Shown here: piece after piece, positions 23,036 to 31,053 of the stretch
How positions within the stretch are numbered: position 1 is the first letter of the stretch
Layout of the letters: each line of letters opens with the position of its first letter
NCBI RefSeq assembly: GCF_013409985.1
Contig: NZ_JACCBY010000001.1
Coordinates: forward strand, 496,001 to 560,000
DNA from: Sphingomonas melonis
GTDB lineage: Bacteria > Pseudomonadota > Alphaproteobacteria > Sphingomonadales > Sphingomonadaceae
Length of the DNA: 64,000 nt
Direction: 5' to 3'
The notes under the pieces: model-generated
What the model was told of the DNA's origin: nothing
Database searches by the model: none
Seen by the model: the letters and a program-made list of their open reading frames with translations, nothing else
Program-made: the position numbers and the translations under genes

Positions 23036-23261
23036 GGGCTTTCATCCAATCGTCGTAGGTGCTGTCAGGGATCGCGCGATAAGCATCGGCGCGGGTGCGA
23101 AGCTCGATGAGCAGATCCGTGCTCGGATGCTTGCCCTCTTCCCAGGTGCGGCGGAGCCATTCGTCACGCTGCACCTTGGCGAAGGAGCCCATCGCTTCCA
23201 TAAGCCATTGCGTCACCGGGTCCGCCCGCCACGCCAGGAAGTCCTCCCGCGTCGGGGTCAT
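23010..23261 (-). CDS. Small orphan protein overlapping the portal gene (83 aa)
   Basis: The ATG at 23261 has a strong GGAGG 7 bases upstream, so the start is credible although it lies 98 bases inside the portal reading frame. Charged helical protein opening TPTREDFLAWRADPVTQWLM. Short proteins of this type follow the portal gene in related phages. Function unknown. Confidence 0.6.
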   Translation of the reverse strand: MTPTREDFLAWRADPVTQWLMEAMGSFAKVQRDEWLRRTWEEGKHPSTDLLIELRTRADAYRAIPDSTYDDWMKAHGNDPQPE

Positions 23262-25263
23262 TGGCGCCTCCTGCCTTCATGCCTGTATCGAATGCCGTCG
23301 CGAGGGCGTCTGCCTGATGCTTGACCGCGCTGGCGTTGTTGCGCGCCGTCTCGGACGCCGTCTTCTCAATCGCACCCTGAGCGCCGGCCAGCGCCAGTGC
23401 CTGCTGCTGCGGATCAGGCTGCTGAGGGGCGGCGAACAGCTTGTCGAAGTCCTCGACGTCGGCAGCCTCGAACACACGCCGCAGCGCTTCCTTCTGGTCG
23501 ATCAGCGGGTTTTGCGCGGCGATGCCCCACACGAACTGCGCCCGCGCCATCTTCTGCATGCGAGTGACCGACGCAGGATCAGAGACGGGCCGGATGTCCA
23601 TGTCGGACTCATTGAAATCGGCGGTGAAGTCGGCGGCCTCGTCGTCCAGAACTTCTGCATAATCACGCGCCGCGCGCTCACCGCCGAACTTGGAAATGTT
23701 CTCGAACAGGAGGGCATATTCCTCCCGGAGCGCGCGATAGATGCGCTTGTAGATCGCCGTGAATACCTGCAATCCCTGCTCGATCAGCGCCAGCGTCGTC
23801 CCCACCTGGCCGTTATTCGACGCGTCACCGGTGATCACGTCCTTCACGCTGCTGATGTCGCGCGCCGCGGACAGCATCATATCGAGGATGGACACCATGA
23901 CCTGCGAGGGGCCCGGGAAGGTGCGCTCGTAGATGCCGTTGCGAAGCTGGTCGCCGGTCACGCCGTTGACGGTCTTGTACTCGCCAGGCGCAAACCGCAG
24001 CGTCGAGGTGCGGCCATTACCCTGCAAGCGAATGCCGGACGCGATGAAGCCACCGCCCGCGACCTGAGCATGGCCCGCATCGATGAGCTGGTTGATCGCC
24101 GTGTTGACGACGTCGCCGATCTGCTCAAGCAGGTGGCCGAGCCCGATGTCGTAGAACTTGCCCTGCGGGTGCGGGAAGAAGCTGTACTTGATGTAGAATT
24201 TGCCGCGGGCGATCGACAGGGCGCGGCCGCTGTCGTCAACCGACACGTCAGCCGCAGAGAAGTTGGCTTCGACCCGCAGCACCTTCGATGTCGCATGGTC
24301 GACCGTCACGATGTACGGCTCAGGCAGGCCGTCGCCGTCAACGTCGATCAACCGGTGCTGTTCGAGCAGCAGCCGCGGCGCCTCGCTCGTCTCTCCTTCC
24401 GGGTTGAGCGTGATGTCCCGATAGAAGCCAGACCGCATCCGCTCGGCGATCTGGTACGGGTAGACATCTGGGATCTCTTCCGTCAGCCGCGGCGTCGTCT
24501 CGATCGAGCGAGCGCCCGACGGCACGACGATGCGCAGCGCCGAAACAAGCGCCGATCGCTGTTCCTGCTTCTCGGTGTCGTACCAGCGCTTGCGAAAGGC
24601 ACAGCCGTCGATTGGAAGCTGCAGCAGGAGCGCGTCGGTGTCACTCTCCCAATCCTTTTCCCGGTAGAACAGGACGGTGTTGAGGTAATCGCGAACGCGG
24701 GCCGCTCGGGTCGCCTTGGCGCCAGGTGGAACGGCCCACTGGATTTGAGGCTGGCCATCAGGCCCCATGACCGGCTGACCATCGGGGCCGAGCGCCGGTA
24801 TAGGCATGATACCCTGCGGCGTCTGCGCCATCTGCGGGCGGCCCTTGTCAGCGCCAACCACCTTGACCGCAACCGCTTCATCACCCTTGACGATCGCAGG
24901 ATAGGCGCGGGCATTGAACTGCGTCGCCGCCACCGTCAGCAGCGGGTAGTGGACGTTGCTGGCCCGGTTCCAGGGATAGTCCTTCTGGCCGCGGGCTTCC
25001 TGCGCTGCCGACTTCTGCGCCTTCTCGACAATCCGCTTCCAGTCGGCGCGGTCCGCGTCGTCGGTGGTATAGTCCTGCACCACGTCAGCGCCGAGCTTGG
25101 TCAGAGCCTCAGGTAGCCAGTAGCCCGATATGTCGCCGGTGCTGCGAGCCAGCATCAGCAGCTTCATGATCTGGTCGGGCTCGTCCGCGATCACGGCTTC
25201 GGCCGGCTCGTCAGCTAAGACGTCCGGCTCATCGAGGTAGATATCAGTGGGGAGGGTGGCCAC
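23164..25263 (-). CDS. Portal protein (P22 gp1 type)
   Basis: 699 aa, the size of P22-type portals. It forms the dodecameric DNA entry ring at one capsid vertex. Recognisable stretches are QKDYPWNRASNVHYPLLTVA near residue 95, DGCAFRKRWYDTEKQEQRS near 220 and a long C-terminal helical barrel region (QQPDPQQQALALAGAQGAIE). It lies after a small coiled-coil gene and before the 23010 orphan, with terminase directly upstream. Confidence 0.88.
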   Translation of the reverse strand: MATLPTDIYLDEPDVLADEPAEAVIADEPDQIMKLLMLARSTGDISGYWLPEALTKLGADVVQDYTTDDADRADWKRIVEKAQKSAAQEARGQKDYPWNRASNVHYPLLTVAATQFNARAYPAIVKGDEAVAVKVVGADKGRPQMAQTPQGIMPIPALGPDGQPVMGPDGQPQIQWAVPPGAKATRAARVRDYLNTVLFYREKDWESDTDALLLQLPIDGCAFRKRWYDTEKQEQRSALVSALRIVVPSGARSIETTPRLTEEIPDVYPYQIAERMRSGFYRDITLNPEGETSEAPRLLLEQHRLIDVDGDGLPEPYIVTVDHATSKVLRVEANFSAADVSVDDSGRALSIARGKFYIKYSFFPHPQGKFYDIGLGHLLEQIGDVVNTAINQLIDAGHAQVAGGGFIASGIRLQGNGRTSTLRFAPGEYKTVNGVTGDQLRNGIYERTFPGPSQVMVSILDMMLSAARDISSVKDVITGDASNNGQVGTTLALIEQGLQVFTAIYKRIYRALREEYALLFENISKFGGERAARDYAEVLDDEAADFTADFNESDMDIRPVSDPASVTRMQKMARAQFVWGIAAQNPLIDQKEALRRVFEAADVEDFDKLFAAPQQPDPQQQALALAGAQGAIEKTASETARNNASAVKHQADALATAFDTGMKAGGANDPDAGGLPGVAGGPGDAMAYGSDGLLRQGAA

Positions 25264-25407
25264 TTAGGCCAGCGCGGTTGCCGTCAGCGTCGGATCGCCG
25301 TGCGCCAGCGCCTTGACGATTTTCTTCAGGTCAGCCTTCAGCTTCTCGACTTCGCCTTCCAGCGCTTCGATCCGCTCACCCTGCGTCGGGGTCTTGTCCG
25401 TTGCCAT
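25264..25407 (-). CDS. Small coiled-coil protein (47 aa)
   Basis: MATDKTPTQGERIEALEGEV then EKLKADLKKIVKAL: one charged coiled coil. The ATG at 25407 has GGAG 7-10 bases upstream and the stop lies directly before the portal start. It is the first gene downstream of late-element copy A. Function unknown. Confidence 0.65.
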   Translation of the reverse strand: MATDKTPTQGERIEALEGEVEKLKADLKKIVKALAHGDPTLTATALA

Positions 25408-25453
25408 GGCCGTCTCCTTTGACGGAACAGGGATTAGCCATGGCAGGGCAGGG

Positions 25454-25471
25454 GAATAGTAGGCGGTTCAG
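25454..25471 (-). promoter_or_regulatory. Late-element copy A (before portal operon)
   Basis: Minus strand CTGAACCGCCTACTATTC, 17 of 18 identical to copies B and C. It lies in the non-coding gap between terminase large and the coiled-coil/portal genes, 47 bases before the ATG at 25407, directly after a hairpin that could end the early transcript. Confidence 0.68.
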
Positions 25472-25479
25472 TCTCGCTG

Positions 25480-25502
25480 TGTCCGATAACGTTTCTCGGA
25501 CA
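25480..25502 (-). terminator. Hairpin after terminase large gene
   Basis: TGTCCGA (25480-25486) pairs with TCGGACA (25496-25502), a 7-bp stem 12 bases after the terminase stop. There is no U-run. Together with late-element copy A just downstream it marks the early/late operon boundary. Confidence 0.4.
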
Positions 25503-25513
25503 AACTTTCGGGG

Positions 25514-26248
25514 TCAATAGCCGGTGCTTTCGTAGCGATCGGCAGGGCGGGCGCGCTGCTCATCCCACTGCTCGACTGGCTGCGTGATGGCCCGAGCCAT
25601 GCCCGACATCACAAGGTATCGCTCGGTGTCCATGAGGTGGTCCCGCTCTTTCACGATGCGGCCCTTTTCGTCGCGGCGGTACAGGCGGCGCTCCGATCGC
25701 AGGTTCTGCAGATTACTGAATGCCTTCAAGCGCGACGACTGAAGCCGGCGATAGACCGAGAACAAGCCCGCCTCCACCTCGTTGTTCGCCGGCAGCAGGT
25801 CGAGCCCCATGCTGCGATACTCATCGATCAGCGCGCGCCCGTCGACCTGCGAGCGTCCGCGAGATGCAGGATCGATCACGCCAGGTATCCATTGCCCCCG
25901 GCCGCGGATCGCGTCGCTGTGCACCTGCGGTGGCGCCTCAGAGACGTAATATTCGTCGTAGAGGTAGATCGTGTCGTTGTCCCGGTTCCAGGCTCCCCAC
26001 AGCGCAGCGGTGCGGTTCCAGCCCACATCGAGTGCAAAGGCGCGAGGCCAGTGCCGTGGGATCTCGAACGGGTCTACGATCCAGTCATCTTCGCTCACCG
26101 GGTAAATGACCCCTGACCCGAGCGCCGGGACGCCCTTGGATCGTGCATCACGCTGGTGCGGCGGGATAGATGCGATCAACTCGGCCTTGTCGTTGTCCGA
26201 CAGGTGAGGGACGTCGTCCCAGTCGATCTGGATAGCCCACTTGCTCAT
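25514..26248 (-). CDS. Terminase large subunit, C-terminal nuclease half (split gene)
   Basis: 244 aa starting at ATG 26248 inside an ATGA overlap with the ATPase half. The opening (SKWAIQIDWDDVPHLSDNDK, then PPHQRDARSKGVPALGSG) is the linker normally found within P22-type terminases. The RNase H-like nuclease follows with ALDVGWNRTAALWGAW (first catalytic Asp). It would cut concatemeric DNA during packaging. The family is normally one protein of roughly 470-500 aa; the two parts here add up to 474. Confidence 0.8.
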   Translation of the reverse strand: MSKWAIQIDWDDVPHLSDNDKAELIASIPPHQRDARSKGVPALGSGVIYPVSEDDWIVDPFEIPRHWPRAFALDVGWNRTAALWGAWNRDNDTIYLYDEYYVSEAPPQVHSDAIRGRGQWIPGVIDPASRGRSQVDGRALIDEYRSMGLDLLPANNEVEAGLFSVYRRLQSSRLKAFSNLQNLRSERRLYRRDEKGRIVKERDHLMDTERYLVMSGMARAITQPVEQWDEQRARPADRYESTGY

Positions 26249-26937
26249 ACGATTGGTGCCAGGTCAGGCAGGAACGATAGCGCCACATCCGTCAGGCCGG
26301 ACAGCGGCGTGAACGTCGCCAACAGCATACCGCGCGTCGTCATGGTGCGGATCACCGCTTCCACGTAGATGTCCATCGGCGGCTCCTCATCAAGCCATAT
26401 GCCGTCGCGCTCAGTGCCCTGCCATTTCGCCCGGCCCTGGTCGTAGCTGCGGAACTGCAGGATGCTCTGGCCTCCACTGACGTGAGCGATCGTCGCAACG
26501 TCGACCAGGCCGGGAATCCCCTGCGCCTGCGTCGTCTTCAGGATGGTATGCCGCGGGATCATCGCTGTGCCACGATCTTCCTGTGGGCCGAGCAGCTTTT
26601 TACACACGATGTCGCGGGTCGTCGTACCAGTGTCTCCGCCGCACAGCCAGTTGGTCGGACGGTCAAAGCGATAACCAGGCCACCAGTCCGGGTAGAGGCC
26701 GGTCAGATGCAACGTCACCTCGTAGGCGCCAATTCCCTCGCTCTTGCCGACACGGTTGGCGGCGATGGCAGCGCGCTCGCGATGCACCTTGCCAGCCGCG
26801 AAGAACTGCATGTGCTTGGCGTACAGGTCGCGCCGCAACGGGCCTTCCTCAGGGTAGTAGGTGAACAGCCGCCGGCCAGCCTGGCGGTATTCCTTCTCCT
26901 CAAGCAGGGCGAGCAGTTCGAGCTTGTCAGCGTGCAT
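26245..26937 (-). CDS. Terminase large subunit, N-terminal ATPase half (split gene)
   Basis: 230 aa from ATG 26937. Walker A is AANRVGKSE (about residues 59-67), Walker B is DGIWLDEEP (about 178-186), and the coupling motif is ATFTPLSGL (about 207-215). This is the motor half of a P22/Sf6-type packaging ATPase. It stops at LPDLAPIV just where the nuclease linker should follow; the linker and nuclease continue in the -1 frame. Either a one-base indel or a genuine two-protein terminase. Confidence 0.82.
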   Translation of the reverse strand: MHADKLELLALLEEKEYRQAGRRLFTYYPEEGPLRRDLYAKHMQFFAAGKVHRERAAIAANRVGKSEGIGAYEVTLHLTGLYPDWWPGYRFDRPTNWLCGGDTGTTTRDIVCKKLLGPQEDRGTAMIPRHTILKTTQAQGIPGLVDVATIAHVSGGQSILQFRSYDQGRAKWQGTERDGIWLDEEPPMDIYVEAVIRTMTTRGMLLATFTPLSGLTDVALSFLPDLAPIV

Positions 26938-27331
26938 TGATCGCCTGCGCCTTGGCTGCAATCCGCTTGTCGAGATCCTCATCCGACAGCTGCCGTAGTG
27001 GTTCGTTGCCGCTCGTCAGGTCAAGCTTGTCGCCATACCGGCGCGGCGCGAGCTTCGACAGATACCAGCGCTCAGCATCGAATGCGAGGCGCCCTTTCTG
27101 CGGGTCACTAGCCGATTTGGCGGCATCAACAGCATTCTCAGCGCGCCGATCGTACCCTGCCTCGCGCGCGCGCGCGATAGCGGCGGCAAAGTCGGTGTCC
27201 TCATTCTGCCAACGCTCAACCGTCCTCCGGTCTGGCATGCGTGGATCATCGCAGATCGTGCGCATACTGTCGCCGCTTTCCAGCTTCTCGATGATCTCCT
27301 CGCGGACCTCGGGACCGAACCGGCTGTCCAT
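26927..27331 (-). CDS. Terminase small subunit
   Basis: 134 aa. An N-terminal helix-turn-helix (EVREEIIEKLESGDSMRTIC, then DRRTVERWQNEDTDFAAAIA) and a helical oligomerisation region match Sf6/terminase-5-type small subunits, which select the packaging site on phage DNA. ATG at 27331 behind GGGAGGG overlaps the previous stop; its own end overlaps the large subunit start by 11 bases. Confidence 0.82.
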   Translation of the reverse strand: MDSRFGPEVREEIIEKLESGDSMRTICDDPRMPDRRTVERWQNEDTDFAAAIARAREAGYDRRAENAVDAAKSASDPQKGRLAFDAERWYLSKLAPRRYGDKLDLTSGNEPLRQLSDEDLDKRIAAKAQAINAR

Positions 27332-27636
27332 CACAAATCCCTCCCCATCTTGATCTTGACCGTATCCGCTTCCTCAGGACGCCCGAGCCTGATCCGCTGG
27401 CCGCAGCGTGGACCGCGACCGCCGGTGTATTCGCCGAGCGTCAGCAGCCCCTTGGCTTCAGCCGCCCTCACAGCGCGCCGGATCGTGCCGTTGTCGTAGA
27501 ACCCGAGCGCATCGCGGATCATGCTGTAGCTGGGCGTGTTGCCCGTCTCTGCAACCATGCGCCGGACATAGGCGACCAGCGCGTCGACACGGGGCGATGC
27601 CCGGAACATGTAACGGGTTGGCGCCTCTGCCCCCAT
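27331..27636 (-). CDS. Small winged-helix DNA-binding protein
   Basis: 101 aa from ATG 27636 with GGAGGA upstream. Residues about 25-75 (TGNTPSYSMIRDALGFYDNG then TIRRAVRAAEAKGLL) form a winged helix like those in MarR/phage regulatory proteins. A longer frame upstream to 27966 is not coding-like. It sits next to terminase small and may help packaging-site recognition or late regulation; not established. Confidence 0.6.
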   Translation of the reverse strand: MGAEAPTRYMFRASPRVDALVAYVRRMVAETGNTPSYSMIRDALGFYDNGTIRRAVRAAEAKGLLTLGEYTGGRGPRCGQRIRLGRPEEADTVKIKMGRDL

Positions 27637-27638
27637 CT

Positions 27639-27812
27639 TCACTGTCCTCCGCTGCGGTGGGTGGGGGTGGGAATGTACGTCCGCATCAAAGCGTAAAGCG
27701 CCACAGAGAACGTGAACGCAGGCTCCATCCGGACGGGGAAGCCGAGGTGCCGCATCAGCCACAACGTGGCGTACAGCACCGTAGTTGCCCCCATAGCTTT
27801 CAGCCACGCCAT
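27639..27812 (-). CDS. Small membrane protein (57 aa)
   Basis: Opens MAWLKAMGATTVLYATLWLM with a second hydrophobic stretch FTFSVALYALM, so probably two short membrane segments. The start overlaps the preceding stop (TGATG). Role unknown; a small membrane protein before terminase can be a holin or accessory, but a lysis cassette exists elsewhere. Confidence 0.5.
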   Translation of the reverse strand: MAWLKAMGATTVLYATLWLMRHLGFPVRMEPAFTFSVALYALMRTYIPTPTHRSGGQ

Positions 27813-28354
27813 CACCGATCCCCCGCCTCGAGGGCCCGTCCGCGCTTGATGGCGGCGAGGGCAATCTGAACTGTTTTATCTTCGTCGCATTCCCCTTCCG
27901 CGATCCAAGGATTGCCCCCGTAGTGATCCGCCGCGATCCGCCGCGCCTCCACCAGATCCGCATCAACCGGCTCGGGCAGCAGGGCGGCGATGGCGCGGGC
28001 CTTGTCGATAAAGCTATCCCAAAACAGGCTGTCTCCCTTGATGCGGTCGGCGGCCTCCTTCACGAATGACAGGGCCATTGCCACCACCTCCGGCCCCACC
28101 TCACTCGGGATTGGCGCTGTGGGGTGGCTTAGCGTGGCGTAATGGGGGTGATCTGCGGGAAGGCGGATGGCCGTTATCGCCCCATGATTGGACGTCAGGT
28201 AATTACCCCAGTTCAGCTCCGACGAGTCTTGAAGCCAGACGCCGGGGTAGCGCTGATCGCAATTCATCCAACGGAGAGGCCCAATATAATCCCCCAACCA
28301 CTTCGGCCGCTTGCCATCGACCGCGATCTCCGGTCCCCAGGTGATCCCGCTCAC
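27812..28354 (-). CDS. Orphan phage protein (180 aa)
   Basis: GTG start at 28354 in a GTGA overlap with the previous gene. Opens SGITWGPEIAVDGKRPKWLG, with a central NYLTSNHGAITAIRLPADHP and a helical C-terminus. This resembles phage proteins predicted to bind cofactors or other phage products but I recognise no named family. It continues the early leftward operon. Confidence 0.55.
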   Translation of the reverse strand: MSGITWGPEIAVDGKRPKWLGDYIGPLRWMNCDQRYPGVWLQDSSELNWGNYLTSNHGAITAIRLPADHPHYATLSHPTAPIPSEVGPEVVAMALSFVKEAADRIKGDSLFWDSFIDKARAIAALLPEPVDADLVEARRIAADHYGGNPWIAEGECDEDKTVQIALAAIKRGRALEAGDR

Positions 28355-28524
28355 GACGCCGTCTCCGAGGTGGGGGCAACGGATAGATCAAGAGCAAATC
28401 GGACACGCTGAACGGCTTGGCTGACTTTGACGGACGCCTTTGCGTCACGCCCCCAAGCCAGCTCCACCGCCTCGGCCATCAGGCGCATAGCATCAGCTAC
28501 GGCCTTTGCCTGTTCCTCACTCAT
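28351..28524 (-). CDS. Small helical orphan protein (57 aa)
   Basis: Opens MSEEQAKAVADAMRLMAEAV; all helix, ending with SVAPTSETAS. The ATG at 28524 lies in the end of the preceding gene (8-base overlap) and its TGA overlaps the next GTG. The tight overlaps support a real gene. Function unknown. Confidence 0.5.
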   Translation of the reverse strand: MSEEQAKAVADAMRLMAEAVELAWGRDAKASVKVSQAVQRVRFALDLSVAPTSETAS

Positions 28525-28723
28525 CACAGCCCGCCCGATAAATTACCAAGGCTCGCCGTGCGGAGAGGACGTCGCCAACTGTAATCGAGCCTGCGCCATT
28601 ACGGTACAGAACAAGGTCGGAATCTTCTGCCACCTCGTCCCCAATTGGGATTGATGCCAGAACCCGCGCGGCGTCAACCAACTCAGGCCCGACACGCACT
28701 AACGATGCTATAATCTCACTCAT
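28517..28723 (-). CDS. Small orphan protein (68 aa)
   Basis: Opens MSEIIASLVRVGPELVDAAR, helical then beta-rich (DSDLVLYRNGAGSITVGDVL). No family recognised. A 136-base GC-rich gap (28724-28859) separates it from the upstream gene; I see no gene or clear terminator in that gap. Confidence 0.5.
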   Translation of the reverse strand: MSEIIASLVRVGPELVDAARVLASIPIGDEVAEDSDLVLYRNGAGSITVGDVLSARRALVIYRAGCDE

Positions 28724-28859
28724 CTCTCACTCCTCGTGTGTGCCGGAGAAGACCGGCGGCAATACTGATGGGTGGGCGCGTCCTGCGGACCGGGCTGTCG
28801 CGGCTGCGCCGTCGAGCCGCTGCGCGTCTCGCCCGTCCCGGCTTCCATCCCTCGCGCGG

Positions 28860-29030
28860 TCACGGCTTGGCGATCTGCCAATCGGTGATGTCGTAGGCGT
28901 AGCCCGTGCCGAACCGCGGATCGTCCAGCGACCAGCGGTAGCCTTTCGGACTGACGCCACGGGCTGTCGTGCCGTTGCGGAAGCGCACGTCGACAAGCTC
29001 GAACCGCGGCGGGGTGCCATCGTTGCGCAT
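28860..29030 (-). CDS. Small orphan protein (56 aa)
   Basis: Translates as MRNDGTPPRFELVDVRFRNG then TTARGVSPKGYRWSLDDPRF, a beta-rich pattern common in short phage proteins of replication/packaging regions. A longer overlapping frame (28727-29035) is Arg/Ser/Thr-rich and looks like a shadow of this one. Function unknown. Confidence 0.6.
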   Translation of the reverse strand: MRNDGTPPRFELVDVRFRNGTTARGVSPKGYRWSLDDPRFGTGYAYDITDWQIAKP

Positions 29031-29031
29031 G

Positions 29032-29520
29032 TCATGCCGCCACCCGCTGTTCGGCGGTCATGGCGTCAACCGCAGCAATCCGCTCGCCGATCCACCGCAT
29101 CACCTCTCCACACAAGGCGGTGAATTCCGCATCAGTCATCGCACGCTTGGCGAGGTTAACCTCTTCGCACAGCCATTGAAGGTTGCCGGCCTGATCTCCG
29201 CCGCCCCGTGCGCGTGGAAGTTTGTGATCAAGCTGAGCAGACCGATCTAGCCGCCTACCAGTGAGCGCGCAGCGCCCTCGTTGAGCCTTCCAGATCATAG
29301 CTAGATCACGAGCGGTGGCGCGATCATCGCTCCGAAGCTTCATCGCCTTTGTCCAGAAGAAGCGCCGCCCAGAATAGGCGCGCATCTTGGCTGTCTGCTT
29401 TTCGCGGTTTGCGGCGTGATAGTTGCGACCGTAGGCTCGGGCAGCTTCAGGGTTGGCGGCCCGTTTGCGCGCCATGTGCTCGCGCTTCGCTTTGCGGATG
29501 GCTTCGATGTCACGCGGCAA
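29032..29520 (-). CDS. HNH endonuclease
   Basis: 162 aa, apparent TTG start at 29520 behind GGAG, overlapping the methyltransferase by 11 bases (Met16 at 29475 is the alternative). A basic N-terminus precedes the HNH core: GRCALTGRRLDRSAQLDHKL then RARGGGDQAGNLQWLCEEVN, with His and Asn in the usual order. HNH proteins near terminase genes often assist genome cleavage at packaging; homing activity is the alternative. Confidence 0.78.
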   Translation of the reverse strand: MPRDIEAIRKAKREHMARKRAANPEAARAYGRNYHAANREKQTAKMRAYSGRRFFWTKAMKLRSDDRATARDLAMIWKAQRGRCALTGRRLDRSAQLDHKLPRARGGGDQAGNLQWLCEEVNLAKRAMTDAEFTALCGEVMRWIGERIAAVDAMTAEQRVAA

Positions 29521-30787
29521 TGGTCTTCTCCGCTAAGAGGTCTTCGACCATCTGAATGCGCTGACCAATGAAGGCCATCACGGGAACCGCCATGCTGTTG
29601 CCGAGCGCCTTGTAGCGCGGGCCGTCAGCCATCGGCTTTCCACGGTGCGGGACCAGCGTATAGTCGTCGGGGAAGCCCTGGAGGCGTTCGCACTCGCGCG
29701 GGGTGAGACGGCGGACGGCGGTAGTAGCAACGTAGCATTGCTGCTTCATTCCGGGTTCGGCACCGAGCGCGCCCACCGTACCGCCGTCACCGCCGAACAG
29801 GCGAACCTCATCGCGACTGTTCTGAGCGAAGGCGACAGCAGCAACGTGCGAGGTGCTGACAGTCGGCGCCGGATCGCCCGGGTTGCCGATGCCAGTCCCG
29901 GGAGCGCCGCCCGAGCTACCTTCGGCCCGGTTGTTTGTCATGGTAGCGCCACGGGATGCTTGGCGCATGTCTATAGGAATGCAGACCGGCACCAGCGGGG
30001 TGCCGCGTCCAGTGCCATCTTCACTGGCGTCGAAGCCTTCACCGCGCAGCGCGTGTGCAACGTCGGCTACACCACCCGCTCGTTTGGCTCGCAGCGAATA
30101 TGCGATCTCATGATCTACGCCGAGGCCACTGCGTTCAGCAGCGGTTCCCCCAGCGCCCTCTCCGCTTCTGTCGAAGCAGTCTGGGCTAATGCCGAATGCA
30201 GTGCGCTCGGCAAATCCTTCCCGCGCTTGGCGGCGCGGCGCAGGATGCCCCGACAGGCTGTGGCGCTCAGAAAGTACCGCTGCGGCACCTCGCCAGTCTC
30301 CAAGACATCCGACAACGAACACGCGTCTGCGGCGCTGTGGAACTCCGAAGAACTGAGCGTCCAGAACTCGGTAGGCGAACCCATACCCGAGTTCCCCCAG
30401 CCCCCCGAGGATGGCGCCAAATGCCCTTCCTCCGTCAATCGACAGGACGCCGGGGACGTTCTCCCAGACCACCCAGCGGGGCCGTGCGCGATCAGCAAGC
30501 CGGAGAAACTCAAGCGAGAGGTTGCCACGATCTCCATCCAGTCCCGCTCGGAGGCCGGCGACGGAGAAGTCCTGACAAGGGGTTCCGCCGACAAGAAGGT
30601 CAATTGCTCCATATTCGTCGCCTCGAATGGTGGTGAAGTCGCCATGCAGCGGCGTGTCGGGATAGTGGTGCGCGAGGACAGCGCGCGGCGCGGCCTCAAT
30701 CTCGCTGTACGCCGCGGCCTCCCAGCCGAGCGGCTTCCACGCGACCGTGCTGGCGCTGATGCCGGCGCAGACGTCGAGATACCTCAC
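29510..30787 (-). CDS. DNA (cytosine-5) methyltransferase
   Basis: 425 aa from the GTG at 30787 (GTGA overlap with the upstream stop; the frame is open to 30859). C5-MTase motifs are clear: I RYLDVCAGISAS, IV GGTPCQDFSV (catalytic Cys71), VI WENVPG, VIII QRRRRVFVVG, IX LTPRECERLQGFPDDYT, X KALGNSMAVP. The target-recognition region (residues about 185-340) is long and Gly-rich. It has no restriction partner, so it more likely protects phage DNA from host restriction or marks phage DNA. Confidence 0.93.
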   Translation of the reverse strand: MRYLDVCAGISASTVAWKPLGWEAAAYSEIEAAPRAVLAHHYPDTPLHGDFTTIRGDEYGAIDLLVGGTPCQDFSVAGLRAGLDGDRGNLSLEFLRLADRARPRWVVWENVPGVLSIDGGRAFGAILGGLGELGYGFAYRVLDAQFFGVPQRRRRVFVVGCLGDWRGAAAVLSERHSLSGHPAPRRQAREGFAERTAFGISPDCFDRSGEGAGGTAAERSGLGVDHEIAYSLRAKRAGGVADVAHALRGEGFDASEDGTGRGTPLVPVCIPIDMRQASRGATMTNNRAEGSSGGAPGTGIGNPGDPAPTVSTSHVAAVAFAQNSRDEVRLFGGDGGTVGALGAEPGMKQQCYVATTAVRRLTPRECERLQGFPDDYTLVPHRGKPMADGPRYKALGNSMAVPVMAFIGQRIQMVEDLLAEKTIAA

Positions 30788-31053
30788 GCCCGACGACCAA
30801 TCGCCGGGATCAGACCCTGTTCGCGAAGCCAATCGTCCGTCGCGACCTCCTCCGACCAAACGACTGACTTGATGTCGTGCTCGTCCTTGACGACTTTCCA
30901 GATACCGCGGCGCCGCTCTTTCGAGTTCAACCAGCCGCAGTAATCATGGATTTCGGTCGGGACTTGCTCGCCGTTGACCTCCACGAAGGCGGGGCGGAAC
31001 TTGGCAACGTTGCCGCGCATCAGCGGGTTAGTGGGCTTGTGCGGATCGGTCAT
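30784..31053 (-). CDS. Small orphan phage protein (89 aa)
   Basis: Opens MTDPHKPTNPLMRGNVAKFR; contains VNGEQVPTEIHDYCGWLNSK. Overlaps the replication gene by 26 bases and the methyltransferase start by 4. No motif recognised; probably an accessory of the replication/modification operon. Confidence 0.6.
   Translation of the reverse strand: MTDPHKPTNPLMRGNVAKFRPAFVEVNGEQVPTEIHDYCGWLNSKERRRGIWKVVKDEHDIKSVVWSEEVATDDWLREQGLIPAIGRRA

Noticed and set aside
23095..25116. 673-aa plus-strand frame over the portal gene
   Set aside because: Antisense to the portal protein; Arg/Leu-rich shadow.
8298..25471. Late elements as ordinary sigma70 promoters
   Set aside because: TACTAT could be a -10, but no shared -35 lies 16-18 bases upstream of the copies.
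28727..29035. 102-aa minus-strand frame
   Set aside because: Ser/Thr/Arg-rich; the 56-aa frame at 28860-29030 in the same stretch has far better protein character.
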